NCBI RefSeq assembly: GCF_014805685.1
Contig: NC_060890.1
Location: 15,898,500-15,962,499, forward strand
Direction of reading: 5' to 3'
DNA: 64,000 nucleotides
DNA from: Silurus meridionalis
Taxonomy: Eukaryota > Chordata > Actinopteri > Siluriformes > Siluridae
Shown: piece by piece, positions 37,601 through 50,679 of the stretch
How the letters are laid out: each line of letters opens with the position of its first letter
Numbering within the stretch: the stretch's first letter is position 1
The notes under the pieces: model-generated
What the model saw: the letters and a program-made list of their open reading frames with translations, nothing else
Databases searched by the model: none
What the model was told of the DNA's origin: nothing
Program-made: the position numbers and the translations under genes

Positions 37601-39960
37601 ATTAGCCAGGAGCTAGACTCTAATCTGAACTGAGTGCAGTTGCATCTCTATTGTACACTCTTTCACTCAGTCAGGATGCAGTCCGCCTCGTTCATGCTCG
37701 TTATGGCTTACCTCAAAAACGAACATGACATCATTTTCACCCTCTCTTCTTTTAAGCTACAAAGTGCAAGGATGTCTTCATGTTCGTCTTCTGTTAGCAA
37801 GAAACTAGTGAATATTACTGAAATCAACGTACATTTTCTTCCTCGGAATGATGAACAGCCAATGTTGTAGTTAATACAAACTAATGGGTATGCATGAGGA
37901 TTGGTCCAACATGGATACTTGTATGAACAGTGTAAGCCATTAAACTAAAGAAATGCTTCTCCTGTTGCTGCTGATGCTCTACATAGCCATGTTGATTTGA
38001 CACTTGCTCAACTCGGTTGCTGATTAGGGTTCCGAGCTGCGAGATGTTTTCCTAGCTGGAAGTAGGAAATTACAAGTTAACTTTCATCAAATGCTGCATT
38101 AAGGAAGGCCTGCTTTTGTGACGATAAAATTTCAGAAACATTGTGCTTTATGTCCCGACAGCAGTTTTTCAACAAAGATCATTTTTATTTATTCAATAAC
38201 GATACACGCTTTTTAAATGTACCGTTTCCATATTTGCGAAATGAGTACGGTTCTGTTATCGCTTGTTATAGCAGCTATAAACAGTCCTTTCTTCACCAAA
38301 TCCTTGTTCTTGAGAAAGTTCTTCGGGATTTCCTCGATCCTGAAGACATTCCAATGTTATAAATTATAAAGGAACAACTTTACAAACAAACGTCTCAGAA
38401 AACGTCTCAGCCTTACAGAAAATGTCAGTCAGCATCTGATGAACACTGATTTTCTTTGCCTCTGTACAGATACAATAAACAGTCTTCTTTCTCCATGAAC
38501 AATGCGTCTACTAGTGGTGTTTTGTACAGTGGCTGCTGAATCATGTCCAGGAAAAAAAAGGGCTTTGCTGTCCTTTTGCTCTTGGAGTGCTAACAGTGTA
38601 TCGCTTTTATGTCTGTACCTTGTAGAGCGGAATAGGACGAAACAGCCTGAAGGTACCCTTCAGCACCAGATATCAAAAAGAACAACCTAAGGAACATCAC
38701 CACCACCACCCCCCGCTCTCTTTTCTTTCTCCTTCTGTTCCTCAATTTCACCCTTACCTACTCTCTCAGCCTCTCGCTCTCCTCTCTCCGACAGACAGAA
38801 AAAAAAAAAAAAAAAGAAAATTACTACTTTGGCGCTAAATATCATGCAAGCATAACTCTGGATTATGTCTTAACATCTAAAACACACAAACACTCTACAA
38901 GCTCAGATCCATGCCAAAATACTATCGACTAACAAAAATAAAACGTCTAATAAAACTGAGATGCGAAACAGGTTTGCGTTCTTCTGTTAAAGAAATGCTC
39001 TATTGCAAAGACCCTCACATCCTCTCAGGCGCTGTTGCGTGGTTCATCTCTATTGTTTAGTCGTGGACCACGCCCGTATTTCACAGAAACAAACGTCCTA
39101 CCTTTAGTGTGCATCCTTCATCTTAAAATTCACTTTAAATATATGTTCCCAGGTGAAAAGTAGAAGCGTAATGGAACTCTGTAGAACTCTGTGAAAATGT
39201 GCAGAGTGGTACCTTTAAATCTGAGTGCAACTGTACAAGTGCACTTAAATGCAATCATATACACGTTTTCGATTATAAATATGTAAATATGCTAAAATGC
39301 GTTTCCGCTAGAGAGTGCCGTATCTCAGAACGTTGCGCTCAGAAGCAGGACTTTCCAGGACACCGTACACTAATTAGTAGCGAACCCGAGCAGACCCGGG
39401 TCTAATTAGTCAAATCAGATCTGGAAATGAATTACAAGGTAACCTGCATTCAAATAACGCCAGTCAAAACCATTCAAAACCTCTGGCTCACTAGTGCATC
39501 TTTATTAGTTTGGGTTGCTGCCTCTTTTTAAGTGGCAGCGAATGCAAAAACGGGCTTGTAAGTAAAAAAAAAATAAAGCCAAGCCAAGCCAAGAACCATC
39601 AGGTAACCAGAAGAGACCGTGACATATCAAAGTGAGGTTGGCTGGCACTGAGCACAACCCGATTCAGCCAGGAGGGAAGAGAAGGCCTGGGAGAACCGTA
39701 AGAGAGGGATAGTTAAGAGCAGAGCAGAACAGCGAGAAGGGGGCTTCTTTTAAATTGATCCCACAGAGACTTTCAAGGTTTTATGTTGGAATTTGGATTA
39801 AGCCCCTCAACAAATCACAGGATGTGAGGCAAGCCCAGAGAAAAAGAAGAAAGTACAGACGGAAAGAAAAAAAAAAAAAAAAAAAAAACAGACATGCCTT
39901 CTGGTCAGCATAAAGTAGTGAAATCTTTTTTGCTGGAGGGAAGAAAAATAATAATAAAAA
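37600..39960. other. Gene-free intronic stretch
   Basis: No exon or transposon was recognised. There is a CT/CCACC-rich patch with poly(A) at 38700-38820 and poly(A) at 39868-39888. Confidence 0.35.
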
Positions 39961-39969
39961 AAAAAAACT

Positions 39970-40400
39970 GTCATGATTTAATTGTGATGGAAACCAGGCG
40001 AGATTTTGAAACATTTAAAAGGACATCGATCACATTGCCATTGCGTGTCTCATGTCTTATTAGAGCTGGATGTTATCAAAAGGCAAGAAAGGAAACTTTG
40101 GTAATAAGGGATAATCCATAGCTAGGAGTGCATTATGTATTTTTGCACAACACCTGAATGGTGGTGATATCCGTTTGTGGCCTGCATTAAAATCATGTAA
40201 ACACGCTCATAGCCGTGGCTTATTCCATGTATACAATGGTCAATTTGGCAGCATTGACAAATTAAAGCGGTCATTGATGTTTGCAGTGGAAAACTGATTC
40301 CTCGAAATCGCCAAATGCAACATTATTAGATATATTACGTGCAGAAATCGTCCATTTAGCTCAGTAAGGTAATTCGGATTCTGGAGTTTATAATTGCTAT
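39970..40400. other. Candidate conserved non-coding block D
   Basis: This is a long complex stretch without repeats, with GTGATGGAAACC, TGATGTTTGCAGTGG and several ATTA cores. It lies between a poly(A) run and ordinary AT-rich DNA. Conservation is not testable here. Confidence 0.3.
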
Positions 40401-40881
40401 GGTTAGAGCAGTATAGTAGTCAACTCTTCAGACTCCCCATGGTATGAATAGAATATATTCAACTAGTATTTCATGTACAGCGTGTCATTTTCTGCTTTTT
40501 TTTTCCAAATTCAATTTGAAAAAGATAAGACAGAAGAATACAAGGCATGCACTGTGGGGACGGCCCATAGGGGTCAATAATAATAAGGGCCTGACGCTTA
40601 CTGATCGTGTTTCTTGTTTTAAAATGAGTAAAAATAAGTGCATAAACATCAGATAGCATGCATGCCCTCCTTTCTATAGGTCTGCTTCCATTGCTTGAAG
40701 GCATGAAGATTTGCTCACTACCTATAAACAGATAGAGGCTGTGATGCTACATTGCATGATATTGGTGTGTGTGTGCACGTGTTTAGAGCATTTTAAGGCC
40801 CTGTAGGTGGAGCACTATGTACTATTCAAAAATAGGTTTCTTTTTTCCCTACAAAGCACCAAAATGTACAAGTGTATGCGT

Positions 40882-40885
<4 letters not shown>

Positions 40886-40933
<48 letters not shown>
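40886..40933. repeat. (GA)24 microsatellite
   Basis: An uninterrupted GA run. Confidence 0.95.
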
Positions 40934-40937
<4 letters not shown>

Positions 40938-42596
40938 AATGATTAAAATCTTTCACCTACAACCTCCTACCCCCTCAGGTTCTGTTACACCACAAAATAA
41001 CTGAATCACATAGAGAAATGCCAAGCACCTCATCTTCTTACTCAGCAGTAGTTAATGGCACTTTCCAGGGGCTGGCACTGCTCTGCTACCCTCAGGCTTT
41101 CTGCTTCTCACCTGTGATTGATCATCTAGAGTGGACCTGAACAACCAAACTACCTAATAAATTATCCAATAACAGATCAAAATATATACCCAACCTTCCC
41201 CCTGTTCACAATAATGTACACAAGTGTTTTCTGCGAAGGCCTTGTTCACTCTGTGGACTGTGTTCTACCAATGTACATTTTGCTGATGATAAAACATAGC
41301 TGGAAAAATGCAAAGAAATCTCTCTTTGTGATTCGTCTCACATGAACATTCTGTGGCACTGAGGAGCTTTGCAGATGGTATTTGATTGCAGCTAGTGTTC
41401 TCACCATCATGATTTATTAGCAGTTAATAAAAAGGAAGAAAACAAAAGCCTTCTATTACAGAATGTGCCAGGCGATGCGGATTCACCAAATACTTTTTTT
41501 TTGCAGGTATTTCAATATTTTGTGATCTTTTGTGATGTGAATTATTATAATCGTCCTTCTACTATCCAAAATGCACATAAACGTGATCAGTATGTAGGCG
41601 AAAATTAGTTTGTATTATTTTAGTACATTTTTACACAATTGGCTACTGTCAATTAAATCGGAGGGAGAAAACAAAAACAAAACAAAGAAAATCTGTAACA
41701 GATGCCAAAGTTTCCATGTTCGATGGAATCATGTGTGCACGCAACAATGACAAAGGACCTACAAAAACCGTGCTGTCTTGCTCTGCTTTTAATAAACAGC
41801 ATCAATAAATGACACCAGCCCTCACACAGGGGTTGCAGATACAGACAAAGTGTAGTCGATCAATTTTGCCAATATTTACCATCAGAACACCCTCAAACAG
41901 CACTCTTTACCACAATGATGAGAATCTCAGAATGCACATCATTTGAGGTGTATGAGCTTCAACACACATCTGTCAAGTTCTTTCAGACATGTATTTTGTA
42001 TGAAACGGATAAAAAAAAAAAAAAAAAAAAAAAAAAGACCTAATGTGCTTTAATGTAAAAATTAAAATGTCCAAATACACAACGGTGGACATTCTTATTT
42101 ACTACTTCAATACAACCTACACCAACACACCACCACGACTTCTGAAAATATCATGCGTCTCTTACAAATAGCCAAAAAGAAATGACTTGTGGACTATGCT
42201 AACTTTTATTGTGTAGAAGTAGATTCATACGAGAAGGAGCCGAGATGCTCAGAGTCCAGCAGTTGGTCTTACAACATAGTAAATAATTCAACATGGGTTG
42301 TTTTTAATAGTCTATATAGGAGTTGTGAACAATGAAAGCATACAGGAATAAGAATCTAGTGATCATTATTGCTATAAATCCATTTTGGGTTTGAGTTTGC
42401 TGATCAGAGAGGTGTACAGCCAGGAAGGAACTCGTACTAAAACATGTTTTGCTTATACTGCTGTTCCTATATAATGGTGGCCCACCGGTTGCCTGATTCC
42501 TGTGAATGCCTGCACTCTCTCAGTGGCAGGAACCATACAGAAAATTCGAACTGCAACAATTTCAGAAAAGACGAGATAAAACCCATTTCAAACCGA

Positions 42597-42597
<1 letters not shown>

Positions 42598-42628
<31 letters not shown>
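42598..42628. repeat. Poly(A) run of about 31
   Basis: A pure A tract. Another of about 26 lies at 42011-42036. Neither is preceded by a SINE or LINE sequence that I recognise. 40940-42600 otherwise holds nothing I can name. Confidence 0.9.
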
Positions 42629-42631
<3 letters not shown>

Positions 42632-43199
42632 ACGCAACGAAGGCTGCATTTACATAACTGAACGCGAAGCTGTACGTCTCCCTCCTGTAAGGCTTTATTT
42701 AGCCGTGGGAGTTGGAAGGAAATCCGTTGGGTGGCGGACGCTTCCTGTGTGAGACCGCAAGCTTGGTCATGGGTTTGTGTCTCTGTTTGCACACAGGTAG
42801 CACGCAAAGTAACACGTAGACTGTGACTGAAGGAAGCACAGGGCTGGAAGGAACTCCAATATTGTATTTCAATCGCTTTTGATCATTTCGCTTATCTGAA
42901 TCACTTTTCGAGAAGTGCGAGGTGGATCCACTCTCCCATCACTCTTATTGGCAAGAGCAATGTAGGTAAAAAAAAAACAAACAAAATGTGCTTAAGTGGT
43001 CAGCATGTAACAATGCTTTTAAAATACAACTATATGAAATATATAGCTGACATGCACACAGAGACCGGACAGTGCTGCTTTATCTCAGAGTGGATGTGTG
43101 TGTATGTGCGGATTGTTTGCAGGGCAGTGGTTTTTGGCTCCAGCACAGCACGAGGGCAGCACTGTCTTGGCTCTGTCAGCTGGTCGAGAAGCAGGTAGG

Positions 43200-43870
43200 G
43201 CTGGAAATGATTAGAGCTCGCAGGGCAATTAGTCAGTGCATCACCACGCTATATTTAGAGGTCCATTTCTGGGTCCGTTCCAAACAACATCCAGGTCTGT
43301 TTGTTCCGCTGTGTCCTGGGTTTCCGTTTTCAAAGCGGTGAGCATTTCAGTAAAAGAGAGCGATCAGGAGCGATCTGCGTATAAAATAGTGAGCTTATCT
43401 ATACGGAAGTGAGAAGATAGGAGAGTTGGATGTCATCGTTATGAAACGGCGCCATCCTAAACCTGGCTAAATGCGAGTGGTCATGCCGATGAATCACCTC
43501 AATGAGGTCACAGGATTTTCCCTGAAAGGTTTTTGCTGGGAATAATTACTTGCTTTTCTTCTAAATTGTTCAGAACTGAAAAATGGTGCGATTACATAGG
43601 CACGCGTCGTGTTATGTTGAATTGGAAAACATCCATAAAGGGCATTAAAACAGATCCCCAGCACTGACTGGGGTGTAAAAGAGCTGGTAAATAGCTCTCG
43701 AAAGCATCAAGGTTTTATATCCTATTGCATGATGGAGGTGCCATTTTTATGATCCCTCTGGTCAAGTTCAGCGCTTGAACCCTTTCCTGTGACTGCTCCA
43801 AGGTCTCATTGCCTGAACACAATGTTTCTGGCGTGTGACCAGTACTTAAAGCTCTGGAAAAGATGCTTCT
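43200..43870. other. Candidate conserved non-coding block E
   Basis: About 670 bp of repeat-free, complex sequence, including GGCAATTAGTCAGTGCATCA, TATATTTAGAGGTCC and GAATAATTACTTGC. It has the balanced texture typical of vertebrate enhancers rather than decayed repeats. No coding frame. Confidence 0.35.
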
Positions 43871-45744
43871 GCTTGCTTCCATGGGTACTAAAAACTAGTG
43901 CAGCTAGAGTCTCATTTTAGTTTGCTTTCAAACCTTTGGCATTGTTTTCATGAGGAAAAAAATGATCAAAGGGTGTGCCTAAAAATGAAACCATGTTTAC
44001 CACTGCCATGGTTAGGAGAAGGGGTGAGAGATTTTTATCCTTAAAAACAGGAGGTTCGCCCACGCACTCACCTGGGACCGCTCTTGGCCGGTGCGAGGAA
44101 GCCAGGAGGTTATGGGAGCCTGGGAATGTTTAGTATGAAGAAAGCGATCCGAAAGGATCTGAAGCTGTGGGAATTGGACAGGAAACATGGAAAGTAACCC
44201 TTTCCTGCCTTGAGAGAGTGTAAGAGAGAGGGGGAAAGGGGGAGAAAGGACGCAGGAAAAGTAATGCATTGAAAATTGGATTTATATCCACACTAATGAC
44301 TTGTTAGAGGGTCATCAGCAGGCCGAGAAGAGAAGAAGAGTTTATACATGGGTTAATCAACCCAAAAAATAAAAATAACAACAATAAAACATGAGTATAC
44401 AACATGAGCATCAAAATTACGGTGAAACCAGAAAAGTTTCATAGATTGTTAAAGGCCATTGATTAAAAATAAAATTGATGTTTAAAGATTTAGCAAATTC
44501 ATAAAAACATTTTGCAAACAATAACAAAAATAAATAAAAAAATAAACGTTTTACTGAATCCACAGAACATTCTGAAATGAACAATTAACTTGTCTCTGTT
44601 GCCCAAAAAAGGATGGAGAACATGAAAATATGAAGATCGAGAGATTGAAAATAAATAAATAAATACAAAAATATCCCGGACTCACACACACAAACCCAAA
44701 ACATATGCATACAAATACAGGCCCATTAGGATAAAAGACAATAATCCTGTTAAACCCATTATAAAATACAAACCGAATTAGATGATAACAATATGGCTGT
44801 TCCACAATTTGAAGACTCGGTAAACACAATAACACAAAACCGGCATGGACTGGAGGTAAAAAAAAAAGAAAGAATTTCATCAAAACGAATAAAAGAAGAC
44901 AGAGTGCAGTCAGAAAGTGAGCTTGTGAAAGAGTGATGAACGCAAAGGAAGGTAAAAGAGGTAAGTTTGGCAGTCAAGCCAAGCGATAAAACAGGAGACA
45001 CGCTTGATGCAGAGCGAATAAAAATGTTTGTTAATCTATCGGTCACCAAGGCAGATGAGAGAACAGTGTGTCCTGTTTTCAAGATGGTGTGTGAACGCAG
45101 AAGGGATTCCAGAATATCCTCCAAGTTCATTGGATTAAAAAAAAAAAAAAAAAACACCTCACATGACTTCTAATACGTATAGAAAATGCATTATAGCAGA
45201 GGAACAAGAAAGTACACGAGGGATTACATATAGCGTGACAGATCTGCTCTTGGCAACAGATAGAAGAAAAGAGGGCTGGGTTAATATTTAGTCACGTCAA
45301 ATGATTCATTATAATGATCTGAATTTATACTAGGGCTGTCAAAATGTAGTTCTGCACACATGTTTCACAATTCCTTTTTTATGCACTGGTCCATGTTGAA
45401 AACTCTAAAATGTTGTGTTGAGTCAGGAGTGAAGGACACTCGGAGATCCAGAAAGTCATTTAAAGCCGACTGAAGGACAAACACACCTTAGAAGGTTTCA
45501 CTGAATGACTTTCCATTGCAAGCATTTTACTGAAACATTATACAGGCACTTTCCCCCCCCTTACTCTGAACTCGGCGAGATATTCAAGGGATTAATACTT
45601 CAGCATTTTTGAGTGCACATGGCAGGTGTGTACATAAGCTCAGCATTTGGTATTCAATATTCGTTAAAGGGCAACATGGCGGAAGAAAATGGTTTTATAA
45701 AGGGTTCTCGAAATGCTTATCGCTCTACGAAGCACAGACACCAT

Positions 45745-46065
45745 AGTTCCAAAAGTATTGGAACACCTTACTTCTTTAGCCATATGTTGTCCCCCCCCAA
45801 ACTGTTACAACAAAGTTGGAGATACACAACTGTGTATATATATATGTTTATATGAATATATGGTTAACATGGGTTAGAATGGAAGACCTTGAGGGGCCTG
45901 ATATAGAGCTCTAAACTTAACCTTACTGAACGCCTTTAGGATGAACTGGTCTTCTGACAGGACCCTGGGTCTCCTCACACTACATCAGTATCTGACCTTA
46001 TTAACATGCTCCAAAATCTAGTGGAACATCTTTCTAGAAGAGCTGTTCTCTATAGTGCATCTGCT
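45745..46065 (-). mobile_element. Tc1-like derivative, copy 6
   Basis: CATAGTTCCAAAAGTATTGG then AACACCTTACTT is the terminal repeat. AACCTTACTGAACGCCTTTA then GGATGAACTGG is the NPIEHLWDELE block in decay. It is the same family as 30930-31255 and 36065-36440. Confidence 0.65.
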
Positions 46066-46493
46066 AGTGGTGGAAAGTAACAAAGAAAATGTACATATCA
46101 GTACTTTATTTAAGTACAGCAAGCCACCAATCAGGGTAGAGTGTGCACTGTTTTGAACTTCTATTGATTGCTGTATCTTCTTAGCATGAACATGAAGTTC
46201 AGCGTCAGTTCAACAGCAAGCAGAACATCTTGAAGAGGAATAAAGGATGGAAGAAACTACAGATTCGAACTTGCCACAGCACCCGTGGCCTTATTTTACC
46301 TTTAACTTTTACTGGTGTAATGTTATACAGAGTTTTTCTGTACTTCAATTCGAATTCAATTCAATGTGTACTTCATCCATCACTAGTATCTGCACATGAT
46401 GCACACACCCCTGCTTACACTGCACAGAGAGAAGACTAATAAAAATATCAATTGAGTGACTGATTATTTTCACACTGATGCAAGTCTGTAATC

Positions 46494-46496
<3 letters not shown>

Positions 46497-46557
<61 letters not shown>
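46497..46557. repeat. (GA)30 microsatellite
   Basis: It abuts the Tc1-like fragment on its right and replaces the rest of that element. Confidence 0.95.
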
Positions 46558-46560
<3 letters not shown>

Positions 46561-46562
46561 AG

Positions 46563-46858
46563 AGAGATCTGCCAAATTCTATGAAACGCCTTTGGAGACG
46601 GCTTATGGTAGAGAAATAAACATTCGATTCACGGGCAACAGCTCTGGTGGACATTCCTGCAGTCAGCATGCCAATTGCACGCTCCCTTAAAACTTGCGAC
46701 ATCTGTGGTTTTGTGCTGTGTGATAAAACTGCACATTTTAGATTGGCTTTTTATTGTGGCAGATTTAGACAGATTCGTGAACAATATTTGAGAGAAATTG
46801 GCCTTTTCTGTACATAAAAAAAGTCCTAGATCCTTTAGTCAAGCTCATGAAATATAAA
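46563..46858 (-). mobile_element. Tc1-like 5' fragment (same family as 34694-35235)
   Basis: On the minus strand it encodes the first helix-turn-helix of a Tc1 transposase (MSQVLRERAIGMLTAGMSTR, then AVARESNVYFSTISRLQRRF) starting at 46702. It is followed toward the right by the leader and the inner end AAAAAGTCCTAGATCCTTTA. The outer 40 bp or so of the terminal repeat is missing. A GA array cuts it at the left. Confidence 0.75.
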
Positions 46859-47094
46859 TATATGTGTAAATGTGAAATATTAGGCAGGATGGATGAACAG
46901 TATTGCAGGTGTATACAGGTGTATTCAGATACACAAATAAAATAGATATGCAGATGTATGTAAGGCACAACATGTGTAGAGAAAGAGGGGTATAAATATT
47001 ACAATATGCAGTATATACATTGTATGTAGACTTGTGCAGGAGTTATATAGAGTAAGACTGCAGTTTATCATATGCAATGACAGATGTTTACCTC

Positions 47095-47345
47095 AGGGAA
47101 CTGGGGACTCTGGTGTGCATGATAATGATTTCAGGTTCTTGTGTCAGGTGAGGAGGCCGGGCGGGAAGTCTGTGTTTCAGGTCATCCCAAATTGTTCAGT
47201 AGGATCGAGGTAAAGGTTTACAGCCTACAGTACAGGCCGATCGAGTACTTGCAAAACTCAAAGTTCTGTTCAGTTTCCTTCACTTGAGAACGAACGGCTC
47301 TTTCATAAAGTCTTCATGAGAACCCAGAATCTCAGAGGTGATGAG
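47095..47345 (+). mobile_element. Tc1-like derivative, copy 7 (degenerate)
   Basis: GTGAGGAGGCCGGGCGGGAA, TTTCAGGTCATCCCAAATTG, then TTCAGTAGGATCGAGGT correspond to the middle of the 14646-15062 family. No ends are left. Confidence 0.5.
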
Positions 47346-48819
47346 ACGATCCAACACATGCAGCACTGTTTTAACTGACCAGCACCTTCTGCAGTGTGAA
47401 GTGAACACTGCTCTACTGGTTGCTGAAAACAGAGGAATGTTGACCACAGCTGGTCATTGTTGAAAGTTCCACTGAAGATCATGTGACCTGGTTCGAATTC
47501 AGAATGGAATCTGGAACTGAACCCTCCCTAAACTAATCCCACTCCCATCCACACACACACACGCCATGCAATCCACGTGAGGACATACCACTGTCATAAT
47601 TGGTAACATGGCAAATTAATGCTTTGCTCCACCTGACTCCAAGCACAAACGCACCCCAGGAACCCAATTGGGTTTCATTTCTTACATAAAAACTGCGGTG
47701 TTTTAAACCAGCCAAATGTGCCCACAAGGTCAGATAATCTCCAACAACCGAGATGAAGTTCTCGTTTACAGTTCTGGATGATCTCTAAAAATAAGTAGAA
47801 ATGTGAGATGGCGGTTATATAGAAATCTGATGTTACAGAGTGAAAAATAAAAAGGAGGAAGAAAAAAAAGATAGTGAAAGAAAACAGCTGTGTACAAAAG
47901 ATCAAGTTGGCAAACATGAAGAGCTGAGAGACGTTATAGAAAGGGATCTAAAATAACACGAAATGGGCAGGTGAGACCTCTCTGAAGCACTGTGAGCACT
48001 GTGCGTGCCATATACGAGGAAGGCAGAGAAGGAGAGGAGGACGGAATGAGTGAGGGAGCGAGAGGAAAGGTAAGGTCCAAAACGAGGCAGCTGGGCTCTA
48101 TTACTCCACACTGGCCCTCCTCCTCCATGCAGGAAATGAGCAATCATTTAGTAGTGACAGGTACATGCTGAACCTCACTATCTCGCCTCTAAAACCGAGC
48201 AGATACTGCACACAGCCAGCCAGCATTAACCTCTCAGCCCACATACTGGCGTGTGTATAAGGGTTTACATGAGTGTTTTAAGGAGAACAAAAGTCCCTGA
48301 CAGAATAAAGTGAACACAGTAATTTTGAACTGCAGCAGTATAAAAAAAAAAAAAAAAAAAGGTTTCTCAGAGTTGGAGAAAAGTTCAAACATGTGTGGTT
48401 CTGGTTTTGGGAGAAGTCCTCTGCAAGTCTCCTGTGTATTATGAAAGGCTGAGCATGGCTGATTTTAACTGGGTGTGACTGTGAAGCGAGACTTAATGTA
48501 CTGTCTTATCCAGCAAGAGCACACCTTCCTGAACCGACAATAAAAACCCTGAACACTGATGAGAAACACAACTTTGTCATCATCTGCATTTTATCTGTAG
48601 TGTGCACTTATACATCGGGCAGATTCGAGAAGGATAGAGGGTCGGAAACCGAAAAACATTGTGAGGAATGCGCAGTAATGTAATCTGTATTGATTATTTA
48701 GGAACTATTTTACGGAACTAGATTCTGATTGGACAAAAAGTCAACTGCAGGACAAGTCGCATGTACAGTATATATAAATGCATTCGTTATTGATCATTTC
48801 AGAATAATTAAAAAAAAAC

Positions 48820-49272
48820 ATGGTTAATATCAAAACATTTATTAAGGATATTATTTCAGTATTATTTCGAAGGAGCCACCAGTGTCAGAACTTTGTAACA
48901 GTAACTGCTCATTTACTTTTTCTGACATGGGAAATTATTCAGGGTCATTACTGTGAGGTATTTGTGGTTTCTGTGTACCGTGACGAGCTGCAATTCTGCT
49001 TTATTAACTACATCAGGGAGAAACGAGAGGAAGAAAGGATAGACGAGGAAATGACTATTTACAGCCGACAGATCGAACTTGTTTCTACAATCTCAAACAT
49101 AATTCTGATATGTATGCCGCCATATTTTCTTTTACAGGTAACAATCCTTAGCATGGTAACAACCTGTTGTGGTTTAAGAGGAATAAAACCTTCCAGGATG
49201 TGCTGTTATAGAAAAATACTCAACAACGAGCAGTGTGTTTTATTACTTATCTACCACCTGACCTTATCTTAG
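48820..49272 (+). other. Open frame of 150 codons, probably repeat-derived
   Basis: This is the longest frame outside znf438 and not assigned to a transposase. It starts at an ATG, has a charged EKREEERIDEEM stretch near residue 70 and two hydrophobic stretches, and matches no domain I know. The nucleotide segment AGTGTCAG...TTTGTAACAGT within it recurs at about 32285-32325, so it may be part of an interspersed repeat rather than a gene. Confidence 0.2.
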
Positions 49273-49485
49273 AGCTGTCAGTTTTTGAGGTAGACTTTCC
49301 TTGTGTGCCCTCAGCACAGCACGGACACTGAAATTGGAGTGTGTGTGTGTGGCAATGGTATGTATAGAACAGTAATGCTGGTGCTCCTATCAACGTGAAT
49401 AAATCGAAACATAATTTAGGAGAGAGAAAAAAAATTACGTAAAGTACCGGGATGGTTTAGGAAATAATATTTCATTCTGTATCTA

Positions 49486-50679
49486 CAGTGCATCTGGAAA
49501 GTATTCAGAGCGCTTCACTTCTTCCAGATTTTATGTTACAGCTTAATTCAGGATTAAATATTATATTATATACAGGATTAAATTTAAAAAATTCCTCCAA
49601 ATTCTACAAACCATATCCCATAATGACAACATGAAAGAAGTGAGTTTGAAATCTTTGCAAATTAATTTGCATGTACATAAGCATTCAGATTTTGCTCAAT
49701 AATTTTTTACGAATTACAGCCTCAAGTCATTTTGAGTTTGATGCCCTGCACATCTATTTTATGGCAGTTTCTCCCATTCTTCTTTGCAGGACCTCTCAAG
49801 CTCCATCAGGTTGGACGGGGAGTGTCAGTGAACAGCCATTTTCAGATCTCTCCAAAAATGTTCAATTGGGTTCAAGTCTGGGCTCTGGGTGGACATTCAC
49901 ATGTCCCGTAGCCACTCCCTTTGTTATCTTGGTTGTGTGCTTCGGGTCGATGTCCTGTTGGAAGATAAACCGTTGCCTGACACATAGCAGGTTTTCATCA
50001 AGAATGTCTTTGTATGTTGCTGCATTTATCTTACCCTCAATCCTGACTAGTCTCCCAGTTCCTGCTGCTAAAAAACATCCCCACAGCATGATGCTGCCAC
50101 CACCATGCTTCACTGTAGGGATGGTATTGGCCAGGGGATGAGCGATGTCTGGTTGCCTCCATACTTGATGCTGGCCATTCAGGGAAAAAAGTTCAATCTT
50201 AGAATATTGGTTTCCCATGGCCTGAGAGTCCTTCAGGTGCCTTTTACTGAGGAGTGGCTTCCCTCTGGCCCCTCTACCATACAAGCCTGATTGGTAGAGT
50301 GCTGCAGAGATGGATGGTTGTTCTTCTGAGAGGTCCTCTTTTCTCCACAGAGAAACGTTGGAGCTCTTTACAGAGTGACTATCGGGTTCTTGGTCACCTC
50401 CCGGACTCTAATCAAGTTGGAGAAACATCTTGAGCATACTCAGTTGAAACAGGATGCACCTGAGCTCAATTAAGTGTCGCAGCAAAGGCCGTGAATATTT
50501 ATTTACGCGATTTTTCTTTTCGGGTTTTCTTTTTTTTTTTTTTGTAATAAATTTGCAAAGATTGCAAACAAACTTTCTTCACGTTGTCATTATAGGGTAT
50601 TGTAGAATTTGGAGGAAAATTATGAATTTAATCAATTTTGAAAAAAAAAGCTGTAACATAATACTTTCCGGATGCACTG
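49486..50679 (-). mobile_element. Tc1-like transposon with both ends (CAGTGCATCTGGAAAGTATT family)
   Basis: The left end CAGTGCATCTGGAAAGTATT and the reversed right end CAGTGCATCCGGAAAGTATT differ at one of 20 bases, with flanking TA on both sides. The element is 1194 bp. The transposase on the minus strand spans about 50290-49690 and lacks its N-terminal part; the leader jumps to the catalytic region near 50390, a deletion of a few hundred bases. Confidence 0.85.
49690..50290 (-). pseudogene. Truncated Tc1-like transposase
   Basis: From 50284 down it reads [33 protein letters not shown] (the glycine-rich box), and [14 protein letters not shown], where the usual QDNDPKHT has an Asn to Ile change beside the catalytic Asp. 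It then stops after about 140 codons. The helix-turn-helix is deleted, and the third catalytic region lies past the stop in another frame. Inactive. Confidence 0.75.

Noticed and set aside
44759..45157. 132-codon frame on the minus strand
   Set aside because: Phe/Ser-rich translation with a poly(F) start from a poly(A) tract. No domain, low complexity.
45334..45430. AGGGCTGTCAAA as the end of another hAT element
   Set aside because: Only about 12 bases resemble a known terminus, with no second end and no target duplication.
47902..48147. Serine-rich 81-codon frame on the minus strand
   Set aside because: Low-complexity pyrimidine-rich DNA. No ATG context, domain or splice site supports it.
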